Source: a gamma proteobacterium L18 (GTDB taxonomy: Bacteria; Pseudomonadota; Gammaproteobacteria; Pseudomonadales; Pseudomonadaceae). Taken from it: a stretch of 64,000 nt of DNA. The stretch covers positions 230,616 to 294,615 of the forward strand of contig KI547169.1 of assembly GCA_000497835.1 (NCBI GenBank), given 5' to 3'. Made by a program: the position numbers and the translations under genes. The notes under the pieces are model-generated. The model was not told the DNA's origin, searched no databases, and worked only from the letters and a program-made list of their open reading frames with translations. Below are positions 1 to 7,219 of the stretch, piece after piece (positions within the stretch are counted from its first letter, which is position 1; every line of letters begins with the position of its first letter).

Positions 1-110
1 GAACCCGCTCCCACAACGACAGTTGCTGCTAGAGGCCGGCGGCGTCTGCATCGCGGCCAAGGCCGGCCCCTACCACGCACGGCATAGGGGACACCGCCAA
101 GCGGCGTCAC
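1..110. repeat. REP-like repeat remnants at window edge
   Basis: This stretch holds no gene. It contains fragments typical of Pseudomonas REP elements: CCCGCTCCCAC near position 4, and a GCGGCCAAGGCCGGCCCCTA block around 52-72. No intact paired inverted copy is visible, so it is either a single REP or a decayed pair. It lies downstream of the LPS operon, where REPs commonly accumulate. Confidence 0.5.
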
Positions 111-125
111 GGACGGCGCGCGTTT

Positions 126-1559
126 TCAGCGCGGCAGACGCTGGTCCAGCATCTGGTACAGGGCGCTGTCGGCTGGCCAGTTGCGCAAGAAGCGCGCACG
201 GTCACGGGCGTGGGCCGGGGCGAAGCTGGCTGGCGTGGGGTGCTGAACCATCGCGTCCAGATCGATCAGCGACCAGCGGCCGTTGTCCCAGAACAGGTTA
301 TGCCCCTTGAAATCGCCATGGCTGATGCGCTCGCGAATCAGGTCGGCAAACAACTGATCCAGCGCCGTCAGCTCGGCTTCAGGCACTGCCGCATTATCGA
401 CGTAGGGCGCGAAGCGCTCGATCAGGTCCGGCCCGGCCAAATGCTCAGTGACCAGATAGGCACTGCGCCGCAACCACAGGAACCGCTTCTCCAGCACCGC
501 CAACGGCTTGGGTGTGGCAATGCCCAGAAACGCCAGGCGGTTGCCCTGTACCCATGAATGCCAGGCACGGCTGGGGCGCCAGAAGCGCTTGAGCCAATGG
601 GCGAAATGCTTGATGTTGTAGCGTTTGATCACCAGGGTACGGCCTTCGACCTGCACTTGGCCGACGCTGGCAGCCCCGCCCGTCTTGTACAGATGCCCTT
701 GGTCGAGCAACGCGTCAGCCTGGGCCAGCACCGGCAGCATGGTCGGCTCTTCTTCACGGCGAATCGCACGCAGCATGAACGCCCCGCGCTTGACCGCAAA
801 CAGGCTGCACTCACGCCCCACCTTGGCCAGAAAGTCTTTCAGCCGCCATGCACGTACCTTGTCGACCTGCTTGAGCAGCGCTTCCAGCGGCAGCGCGTGC
901 TCGCCGTTGGCCAGCAGGTAATACACCAGCAGCTCTTCGATGAAGGGCTCGAAGGTTTTCGGCAACTGGGCAAAGAACACCCCCAGGTTCTGCAGCACGC
1001 GCTGGCGGGACAGGGGCTTGCCGGGCTCCTCCTCGCACACGCCAGCGCCATCGATCAGGTACAACTGCCCGCCGTGGCGCAGCAGGTTGTCCAGGTGCAG
1101 GTCTTCCTGCCACAGGCCCTTGGCGTGCATCTGCGCCACCGCGGCCAGTGCCTCGGCCAACACTTCGCCCTGCTCATCGGCCAGGACCGGCAATTGCTCC
1201 ACCGCCGCCCAGGCCTGGGCCAGGCTTTGCGCACCTTCCAGGTATTCGAACAGCAACCAGCCGCCCTCACCGTCCTGCAAGCCTTCGGCCAGCAATAGTG
1301 GTGTGGTCAGGCCCTGATCGGCCAGGCGCTTGACGCCGTCACGCTCACGCTGAAAATGCCGCGCAGCCTTGGGCCCGACCAACAACTTGGCCAGCACCGT
1401 GCGCCCGCGCCATACCCCGGCGCCCACGTAGCGCTGGCCCGGCAGCACGCGCAGCAGGCTGAGCAGCTGCAGTTCGCCACTGCCCGCCGCATCGGCCAGG
1501 CTCAGGGTTAGCGGCAAGGCCGGGGTACGCCCGGCATTTCTCAACTCGGACAGACGCAT
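126..1559 (-). CDS. LPS core kinase-like protein with two kinase-fold halves
   Basis: The 477-residue protein is last in the LPS core operon and resembles the lipopolysaccharide kinase (InaA/WaaP) superfamily. Two kinase-like halves can be seen. The first has a catalytic-loop-like LHLDNLL near residues 154-160 followed by LIDGAG. The second has HGDFKGHN near residue 415 followed by LIDLDAM. The likely role is phosphorylation of inner-core heptose or another sugar at the inner face of the membrane. I chose the ATG at 1559 because it overlaps the stop of the upstream gene by one base, as throughout this operon; a longer reading up to 1682 would run into that gene. From memory, the positional equivalent in P. 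aeruginosa is PA5006. The substrate is unknown. Confidence 0.8.
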   Translation of the reverse strand: MRLSELRNAGRTPALPLTLSLADAAGSGELQLLSLLRVLPGQRYVGAGVWRGRTVLAKLLVGPKAARHFQRERDGVKRLADQGLTTPLLLAEGLQDGEGGWLLFEYLEGAQSLAQAWAAVEQLPVLADEQGEVLAEALAAVAQMHAKGLWQEDLHLDNLLRHGGQLYLIDGAGVCEEEPGKPLSRQRVLQNLGVFFAQLPKTFEPFIEELLVYYLLANGEHALPLEALLKQVDKVRAWRLKDFLAKVGRECSLFAVKRGAFMLRAIRREEEPTMLPVLAQADALLDQGHLYKTGGAASVGQVQVEGRTLVIKRYNIKHFAHWLKRFWRPSRAWHSWVQGNRLAFLGIATPKPLAVLEKRFLWLRRSAYLVTEHLAGPDLIERFAPYVDNAAVPEAELTALDQLFADLIRERISHGDFKGHNLFWDNGRWSLIDLDAMVQHPTPASFAPAHARDRARFLRNWPADSALYQMLDQRLPR

Positions 1560-2311
1560 CAGCGGCCCTCCTTGTGGCTGCGACGGCGCGTAAGACGCTG
1601 CAACCAGTCCTGTACCACCGGGCTGGTGCCGTCCTGATTCAGGTAGGCCGCCAGAAACAAGCGAATATCGCCCTCGCCCCACATCGGCGCCCGGCGCAGC
1701 AGGGGCTCCAGGTCGCGGACACGGTCACGACGGCCGAACAGGGCGGGCCGGGTTTTCTCCAGGTCGATCAGTTGCGCCTGATAGCCATGGGCACCCTGAC
1801 GCAGGAAAATATGCTTGGGGTAGAAGCAACCATGCACCTGGCCAGCGCCGTGCAGCGTGCGCGCCAAAGTACCGCAGGCGGTCAGGATGGCCTGGCGCCG
1901 CGAGGCGGTGGAGGCGCTCCACTCCTGCAACAGCGCGTCCAGATCGGTCCAGCCATCCAGTGCGCGAGTCATGAGGATTGCGCACTGGTCGCCGTCCAGC
2001 TTGCGCTGCCCGTAATAGGCCGCCTGCAAGGCCGGTATCGCCATCTGCTGGTAGCGACGGATATTACGAAATTCGCGGGAAAACGTCGGCTCACCCAACG
2101 GGTGATGCAGGGTACGCGTCAGGTAACCGCGCTGCCGCTTGAGGTAATAGCCTTTGCCTTCCAGCTCCAGACGGAACACCTGGCTGTAGCCACCGCGTGC
2201 GGTGTTGGGCTCATCCACGGGGGCCAGTTGCAGTGTCCACAGGGCGTCGAAACTGTCCAGGCCATGACGCTGCAGCAAGCTGCGCTCGGCGTCGGCGATG
2301 AAGTCGCTCAT
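1559..2311 (-). CDS. wapQ: LPS core kinase-like protein, WapQ/InaA type
   Basis: The 250-residue protein belongs to the InaA/lipopolysaccharide kinase family and is third in the run of four kinase-like genes. A nucleotide-binding lysine region (YYLKRQRG, residues 56-62) and an HGCFYPKHIF segment (160-169) followed by LIDLEKTR are visible. The usual catalytic aspartate of an HxD loop is replaced by Cys162, so classical kinase activity is doubtful unless another residue serves. Its start overlaps the upstream wapP-like stop by four bases, implying translational coupling. By position it matches wapQ of P. aeruginosa, implicated in core phosphorylation; the symbol is assigned by family and synteny only. 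Confidence 0.78.
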   Translation of the reverse strand: MSDFIADAERSLLQRHGLDSFDALWTLQLAPVDEPNTARGGYSQVFRLELEGKGYYLKRQRGYLTRTLHHPLGEPTFSREFRNIRRYQQMAIPALQAAYYGQRKLDGDQCAILMTRALDGWTDLDALLQEWSASTASRRQAILTACGTLARTLHGAGQVHGCFYPKHIFLRQGAHGYQAQLIDLEKTRPALFGRRDRVRDLEPLLRRAPMWGEGDIRLFLAAYLNQDGTSPVVQDWLQRLTRRRSHKEGR

Positions 2312-3042
2312 TCGCGGCCCTCGAAAAACGTGATGATGTGACGAATACGGCGCTTGTCGGAAGCGTTCAGGCGCTGGCGACGGCGGTATTGCAAGTAAAA
2401 GCGCAGGCGCTGGGTGCTGGACAGTTGGTACTTGGCAACCTTGTCCAGGCAGGCCAGGTCCTTGGTGATGCGGTAGCGCAGCCAGAAGCTGATCCAGAAC
2501 GCACCGTTGGGGCAGTCAATGAAGAACAGTGTGTTCTTGTCGTCCACCAGCAGGTTGCGCCACTTCAGATCGTTGTGAGTGAAATGCTGGTCATGCATGG
2601 TTCGTGTAGCGCGCGCCAGCTGCTGGCTGATGCCATCCACCCAGGCACGGTCTTTGAGACGCGAATCGCGGCTGCTGACCAGCGCCGACAGGTCTTCGGT
2701 GTTGGGCAGCTCACGGGTGATCAGCGCGCCACGATCAAAGGCCGCGCCACGACGCTCCAGGCCCCAACCGACGATCTCGGCCGTCGGGATGCCCCACTTG
2801 GCGAAGCGCTTGAGGTTCTGCCACTCGGACTTGACCCGCGGCCGGCCCAGGTAACGCCGCAGCCCTTTGCCAGCGCCGGTGTAGCGCTTGACGTAGTAGT
2901 TGACCCCGTCACGCTTGACGCGGATGACCTCGGACAACGGGTCGCGCGTCAACTGCTCACCTTGCAGCGCGAATACCGCGTCCAGCGTGCCGAAGTCAGC
3001 GTGCAGGTGCGCATAGCCAGGTTCGAGTTTCCAACCAGCCAT
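2308..3042 (-). CDS. wapP: LPS core heptose kinase, WapP-like
   Basis: The 244-residue protein is a small eukaryotic-like kinase of the LPS core family. K52 in NYYVKRY is the likely ATP lysine, and THNDLKWRNLL (about 155-165) is the catalytic loop with D158 as the probable base, followed by FFIDCPNG as the metal-binding segment. In P. aeruginosa the gene in this position acts with WaaP in phosphorylating inner-core heptose, which is needed for LPS export. Its ATG overlaps the waaP stop by one base. The C-terminus is rich in Arg and Lys, consistent with contact with anionic membrane or LPS. Assignment of the exact phosphorylation site is inference. Confidence 0.82.
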   Translation of the reverse strand: MAGWKLEPGYAHLHADFGTLDAVFALQGEQLTRDPLSEVIRVKRDGVNYYVKRYTGAGKGLRRYLGRPRVKSEWQNLKRFAKWGIPTAEIVGWGLERRGAAFDRGALITRELPNTEDLSALVSSRDSRLKDRAWVDGISQQLARATRTMHDQHFTHNDLKWRNLLVDDKNTLFFIDCPNGAFWISFWLRYRITKDLACLDKVAKYQLSSTQRLRFYLQYRRRQRLNASDKRRIRHIITFFEGRE

Positions 3043-3848
3043 CAGAGCGCATCCCCATAGCGAAGCTTGCGGGCGTACAGTTTTTCCGCCTTGCCTTCCA
3101 GCCAGGCCAGCAGGCGCGCTTCTTCCTTGAGGATCTGGCGCAGCGGCTGCTGAAAGTAGCCACGCAGGAAGCGCAGCTTGTCACGGCGGGTCAGGCCGAT
3201 GTCCAGCGCCGAAAAGTACAGTGCGGCCAAGTCCTTGTTACGCCAGCGACGGGTGATGGCCGGCCGGGTCTGGGCGCGGTGCAGGTCGATCACCGACAGC
3301 TTGAAGTCGTCCGGCGTCACCGGCTTGTCGGTGTGCAGCAGGAAATGGCAGATGTAGCAGTCGCGGTGGTTGACGCCTGCACGGTGCATCATGCCAACCA
3401 TGCGCGCCACCTCGGCGATCAGCGCCCGCTTGAGGCGCGGCGCCGGCGGTTCGTTGCGCCAGTTGATGCTCAAATCTTCGAGGCTGACGGTCGGCGCCAG
3501 CTCTTGAGTGATGATGAACGAATGCTGGTCGGCCGGATTGCTGTTGCGCTCGCCGTACGCCACACCGGTCATGGTCGCCACACCCGCTTGCTGCAGGCGC
3601 TCGATGGCCTGCCATTCCTGGCCGGCACCCAGCACTGGCAGTTTGGCGGTGACCAGGTTCTTGACGATCTCGCCCCAGCCGATGCCACGGTGGATCTTGA
3701 CGAAATAGCCGCGCCCGTCAACTTCGGTGCGCAGTGTGCGCCGCGCTTCCAGCTCGCGATACACCTCGCCCTGCAACGCTTCAACGGCCTCGAAGGGATC
3801 GCGCCCGGCCCACAGCGTCTTGAACGGCTCGGCAAGGATCAGCTTCAT
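3042..3848 (-). CDS. waaP: LPS core heptose (I) kinase WaaP
   Basis: WaaP (RfaP) transfers phosphate from ATP to heptose I of the inner core at the cytoplasmic face of the inner membrane. The 268-residue protein has K51 in GYFVKIHRG and the catalytic loop NHRDCYICHFLL with D163, followed by LSVIDLHRAQ as the metal-binding segment. The length fits the Pseudomonas family. WaaP is essential in P. aeruginosa, so this gene is likely essential here. The ATG overlaps the waaG stop by four bases (ATGA), and its stop overlaps the wapP-like start, so all kinases are probably translated in a coupled way with the glycosyltransferases. Confidence 0.93.
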   Translation of the reverse strand: MKLILAEPFKTLWAGRDPFEAVEALQGEVYRELEARRTLRTEVDGRGYFVKIHRGIGWGEIVKNLVTAKLPVLGAGQEWQAIERLQQAGVATMTGVAYGERNSNPADQHSFIITQELAPTVSLEDLSINWRNEPPAPRLKRALIAEVARMVGMMHRAGVNHRDCYICHFLLHTDKPVTPDDFKLSVIDLHRAQTRPAITRRWRNKDLAALYFSALDIGLTRRDKLRFLRGYFQQPLRQILKEEARLLAWLEGKAEKLYARKLRYGDAL

Positions 3849-4969
3849 GACGCCGCTCCCGCCAGGATCACATCAGTGGCGTGCTGCGGCATGCTGTACA
3901 GGTCCGCCGTGTCGGCGAACGCCAGGCCATTGCGGCCCCAGTCGGCACGGGCCTGATCATCGGCCAGCATGCGCGACAGGTACTGGTTCAGTTGCGCCTG
4001 CTCGAACGGCTCGTCCAGCACCAGGCCACAGTCGGCCTCGGCAATGTAGTGGGCATAGCCGCACACCGCCGACACCAGCACCGGCAGGCCGGCCACGGCC
4101 GCTTCCAGCAGCACAGTGCCAGTGTTCTCGTTGTAGGCTGGGTGAATCAGCAGGTCGGCGCCCAGCAGGAAGCGCGGGATATCACTGCGACCTTTCATGA
4201 TGTCCACCTGATCGCTGAGGCCCAGTGCCGCGGCCTGCAACTGGAAGAACTTGGGCTCGTCCTGGCCGATGACGAACAGCCGGGTGCGTTTCTTCAGGTC
4301 TGCCGGCAAGGCCGCGAGGGCCTTGAGACTGCGGTCCACGCCCTTGGTCTTGAAGCCCGAACCGATTTGCACCATCAACAGGTCATCGTCCGCCAGCTTG
4401 AACTCGGCGCGGAACTCGGCGCGGATCTGCGCGGCGTTGGCCGGCGCCCGGCGGTCCAGGGAGATGCCCGGCGGCAGCAGGTGAAAGCGCTCGATCGGGG
4501 TGTGGTAATGCTTGATGAACAGCGGCTGCTGCACTTCGGAAATCATCAGGATTTCGGTCTTGGCATCGGGTGCGAACACCGCACGCTCGAACTCGGCAAA
4601 GTGCTGGTAGCGCCCCCAGAAACGGTACATGGGGTTGCGCAGGGTCTGGGCCTTATCCTCGTAGCAGCCGTCGGCGGCGTAGTACACATCAAGGCCGGGC
4701 AGCTTGTTGAAGCCAATCACGCGATCAACCGGGCGCTTGGCCAGGTCCTTGTCCATCCAGGCGCTGAACTTGATGTTGCGGCGGTGGTTGGAGAAGGCCT
4801 TGACCGGCCCCACCAGCACCTCGAAACCGGGCGGCACGTCGCCTTCCCAGATCAGCGTGTAGACGCGGATCTGGTGCCCACGCTTCTGGCACTCCAGGGC
4901 AATGCGCATGAAGTCGCGCTGCAGCCCGCCAAAAGGGAAATACTTGTATAGAACAAACGCCAGTTGCAT
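3845..4969 (-). CDS. waaG: LPS core glycosyltransferase WaaG
   Basis: WaaG is a family 4 glycosyltransferase that adds the first outer-core hexose to heptose II; in Pseudomonas the sugar is usually galactosamine, in enterics glucose. The 374-residue protein starts LAFVLYKYFPFGGLQRD, the typical glycine-rich N-terminal acceptor loop, and near residues 280-295 shows HPAYNENTGTVLLEAAVAG, the EX7E-like nucleotide-sugar site. I chose the ATG at 4969, which overlaps the waaC TGA by one base, over a TTG one codon upstream. It lies between waaC and waaP in one tightly overlapping operon. Confidence 0.92.
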   Translation of the reverse strand: MQLAFVLYKYFPFGGLQRDFMRIALECQKRGHQIRVYTLIWEGDVPPGFEVLVGPVKAFSNHRRNIKFSAWMDKDLAKRPVDRVIGFNKLPGLDVYYAADGCYEDKAQTLRNPMYRFWGRYQHFAEFERAVFAPDAKTEILMISEVQQPLFIKHYHTPIERFHLLPPGISLDRRAPANAAQIRAEFRAEFKLADDDLLMVQIGSGFKTKGVDRSLKALAALPADLKKRTRLFVIGQDEPKFFQLQAAALGLSDQVDIMKGRSDIPRFLLGADLLIHPAYNENTGTVLLEAAVAGLPVLVSAVCGYAHYIAEADCGLVLDEPFEQAQLNQYLSRMLADDQARADWGRNGLAFADTADLYSMPQHATDVILAGAAS

Positions 4970-6030
4970 CAACGAAGATCCTCAGCCAGTAACAATGCGC
5001 TTAGTCGGCTCGCCACACGCTCGGGATTCAGGCGAGTGAAGCACAGGGGCCACTCGCGTTTCAGGTCGAACCGACGCTGATCTTCCGGCGTCGGTTGATA
5101 TTTACAGGTCTTGGACAGGCACGGCGCACAGGCAAAATCGCTGGCCAGGTGTTCCTGGTCGCGGCCATAGGCACCGGTCAGCCCCGGGTTGGTGGGGCCG
5201 AACAGGGAAATGGTCGGCACGTCCAGCGCGGCCGCCAAGTGGCCAAGGCCGGTGTCCACCGCCACGCAGGCGCGGGCAGCAACCAGCACTTTGGCCACGC
5301 CCGCCAGGTTCAATTTGGGGAGCACCACGGCGTTTTTCAAGCCTGCGGCGATCCGCTGGGCACGCTCATGCTCGGCCGGGTTACCCCAGGGCAGGTGCAC
5401 CTGGATACCCGCATGGCCCAGGCGCTCGGCCATTTCGCGCCAGTACACTTCGGGCCAGTGCTTGGTGTCCCATGTGGTGCCGTGCAGGAACACCACGTAC
5501 GGCACGCGGGACTTGCCATGGCCCAGGCGTTCGGCGGCCAGGCCGTATTCACCATGGCCAGGTGGCAGGTCGTAGCCCAACGCCAGGGCAAACAGCCGAC
5601 GCAGGCGCTCCACCGCATGCTGGCCACGGCCCACGGCCAGGCGCCGGTCATAGAAGCGGCTGGCCAGGGACTCGCGTGCAGACTCCCGATCAAGGCCAGC
5701 GATGGGCGCTTTCACGTAACGGGTCAGCAACGCGCTTTTCAGCAGCCCCTGGGCGTCAATCACCAGGTCGTACTTGCGCTCGCCCAGGGTTTGCTTGAAA
5801 CGCCGCCATTGGCCGGTCTTGATGGTTTCCCAGACATTCTTGCGCCAGCGGCGGATAGCCACCGGAATGACTTTATCCACCGCCGGGTGCCAGGTCGGAA
5901 TTTCGGCAAAGCCTTCTTCCACCACCCAGTCAAAGCGGATGCCAGGGACGGCATGGGCCGCATCGGTCAGCGCCGGCAGCGCATGAATGACATCGCCCAG
6001 GGACGACGTCTTGATCAACAGTACGCGCAA
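4969..6030 (-). CDS. waaC: LPS heptosyltransferase I
   Basis: WaaC adds the first L-glycero-D-manno-heptose to Kdo2-lipid A at the cytoplasmic membrane face. The 353-residue protein is a family 9 glycosyltransferase: N-terminal LLIKTSSLGDVIHALPAL, and near the C-terminal half VAVDTGLGHLAAALDVPTISLFGPTNP, the ADP-heptose-binding region. The start is a TTG at 6028-6030, two bases from the waaF stop; the N-terminal sequence begins directly with the family's conserved strand, so no upstream start is needed. The ribosome-binding site is weak, consistent with reinitiation after waaF. Confidence 0.93.
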   Translation of the reverse strand: MRVLLIKTSSLGDVIHALPALTDAAHAVPGIRFDWVVEEGFAEIPTWHPAVDKVIPVAIRRWRKNVWETIKTGQWRRFKQTLGERKYDLVIDAQGLLKSALLTRYVKAPIAGLDRESARESLASRFYDRRLAVGRGQHAVERLRRLFALALGYDLPPGHGEYGLAAERLGHGKSRVPYVVFLHGTTWDTKHWPEVYWREMAERLGHAGIQVHLPWGNPAEHERAQRIAAGLKNAVVLPKLNLAGVAKVLVAARACVAVDTGLGHLAAALDVPTISLFGPTNPGLTGAYGRDQEHLASDFACAPCLSKTCKYQPTPEDQRRFDLKREWPLCFTRLNPERVASRLSALLLAEDLR

Positions 6031-6031
6031 C

Positions 6032-7081
6032 TTAATCGACCCCGACCGTCAGTTCGACCGTGGCCGGCCCATCGAGCTTCTGCAGGGCATCAGACACCCT
6101 TTGCGGCTCCAGCAGGCGCAGGCAGTTGTAGTGGCCGAAGCGGCAGGTGCGGTCAAAGCACGGGCTGCAGTCCAGCCCCAGGCGCACCACTTCCACCTGG
6201 TCGGCCAGCGGCGGGGTGAAGCCTGGCGAAGTCGAGCCGTACACCGCCACCAGCGGGCGGTTTAGCGCAGCAGCCACGTGCATCAAGCCTGAATCGTTGG
6301 ACACCACCGCGTCAGCGCAGCTCATCAGGTCGATGGCCTCGGCCAGCGAGGTCTCGCCGCTGAGGTTCACCGACTCTTCGCGCAAGCCCGGAATCAGGCG
6401 GCCACGGATCTGCTCGCCCACGGCGTGGTCGTTCTTGGAGCCGAACAGCCACACCTGCCAGCCTTCGCGGATCTTCAGCTCGGCAACCTTGGCGTAATGC
6501 TCGGACGGCCAGCGCTTGGCCTCGCCGAACTCGGCGCCCGGGCACAGCGCCAGCACCGGACGGTCCAGCGCCAGGCCGAACTTGGCCAGGGCGGCGTCGC
6601 GACTGGCCGGCTCGATGCGCAGCGTGGGGCGCGGGTACGGCTTGGGCAGCTCGGCGCCCGGCTCGAAGGCCAGGGCCATGAAGCGTTCGATCATCAACGG
6701 GTACTGCGTCTTGTCCAGGCGCCGCACATCATTGAGCAGGCCATAGCGGAATTCGCCACGCCAGCCGGTGCGCTGGGGAATATCGGCAAAAAACGGCACC
6801 AGCGCCGACTTCAGCGAGTTGGGCAGCAGGATCGCCTGGTCATACTGACCCTTGAGCGACTTGCCGATCTTGCGTCGCGTGGCCAGCTCCAGCGCGCCAT
6901 GGCCGAGCGGGAAGCTCAAGGCCTGACGCACTTCGGGCATGCGTTCCAGGATCGGCCGGCTCCATTCGGGGGCGAGAACGTCGATCACACAGTCGGGATG
7001 GCGAACCTTGAGGCACTGGAACAGTGTCTGCGCCATCACCATGTCGCCGACCCAGCTGGGTCCAATGATCAGAATTTTCAT
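6032..7081 (-). CDS. waaF: LPS heptosyltransferase II
   Basis: WaaF adds the second heptose to the inner core. The 349-residue family 9 glycosyltransferase starts MKILIIGPSWVGDMVMAQ and carries LALCPGAEFGEAKRWP (about 180-196) and SNDSGLMHVAAALNRPLVAVYG (about 260-281), the conserved donor site. It is the first gene of the seven-gene LPS core operon on the minus strand, so the operon promoter should lie in the 138 bases before 7220, unless transcription reads through from glnE. No ilvE gene lies between it and glnE, unlike my recollection of P. aeruginosa. Confidence 0.94.
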   Translation of the reverse strand: MKILIIGPSWVGDMVMAQTLFQCLKVRHPDCVIDVLAPEWSRPILERMPEVRQALSFPLGHGALELATRRKIGKSLKGQYDQAILLPNSLKSALVPFFADIPQRTGWRGEFRYGLLNDVRRLDKTQYPLMIERFMALAFEPGAELPKPYPRPTLRIEPASRDAALAKFGLALDRPVLALCPGAEFGEAKRWPSEHYAKVAELKIREGWQVWLFGSKNDHAVGEQIRGRLIPGLREESVNLSGETSLAEAIDLMSCADAVVSNDSGLMHVAAALNRPLVAVYGSTSPGFTPPLADQVEVVRLGLDCSPCFDRTCRFGHYNCLRLLEPQRVSDALQKLDGPATVELTVGVD

Positions 7082-7219
7082 GCTCTTTCCAGAAACGACC
7101 GAGGAGGCAACAGACCGTTGTAGTACAGCCTGGCCTCCCCGTCTTGTCTTTTGGTCAGGCGCGGTTTGACCGTCCGCGCCCCTTGTCGATCTCAGGCTCC
7201 CAGCCCGAAACCTGCTACA

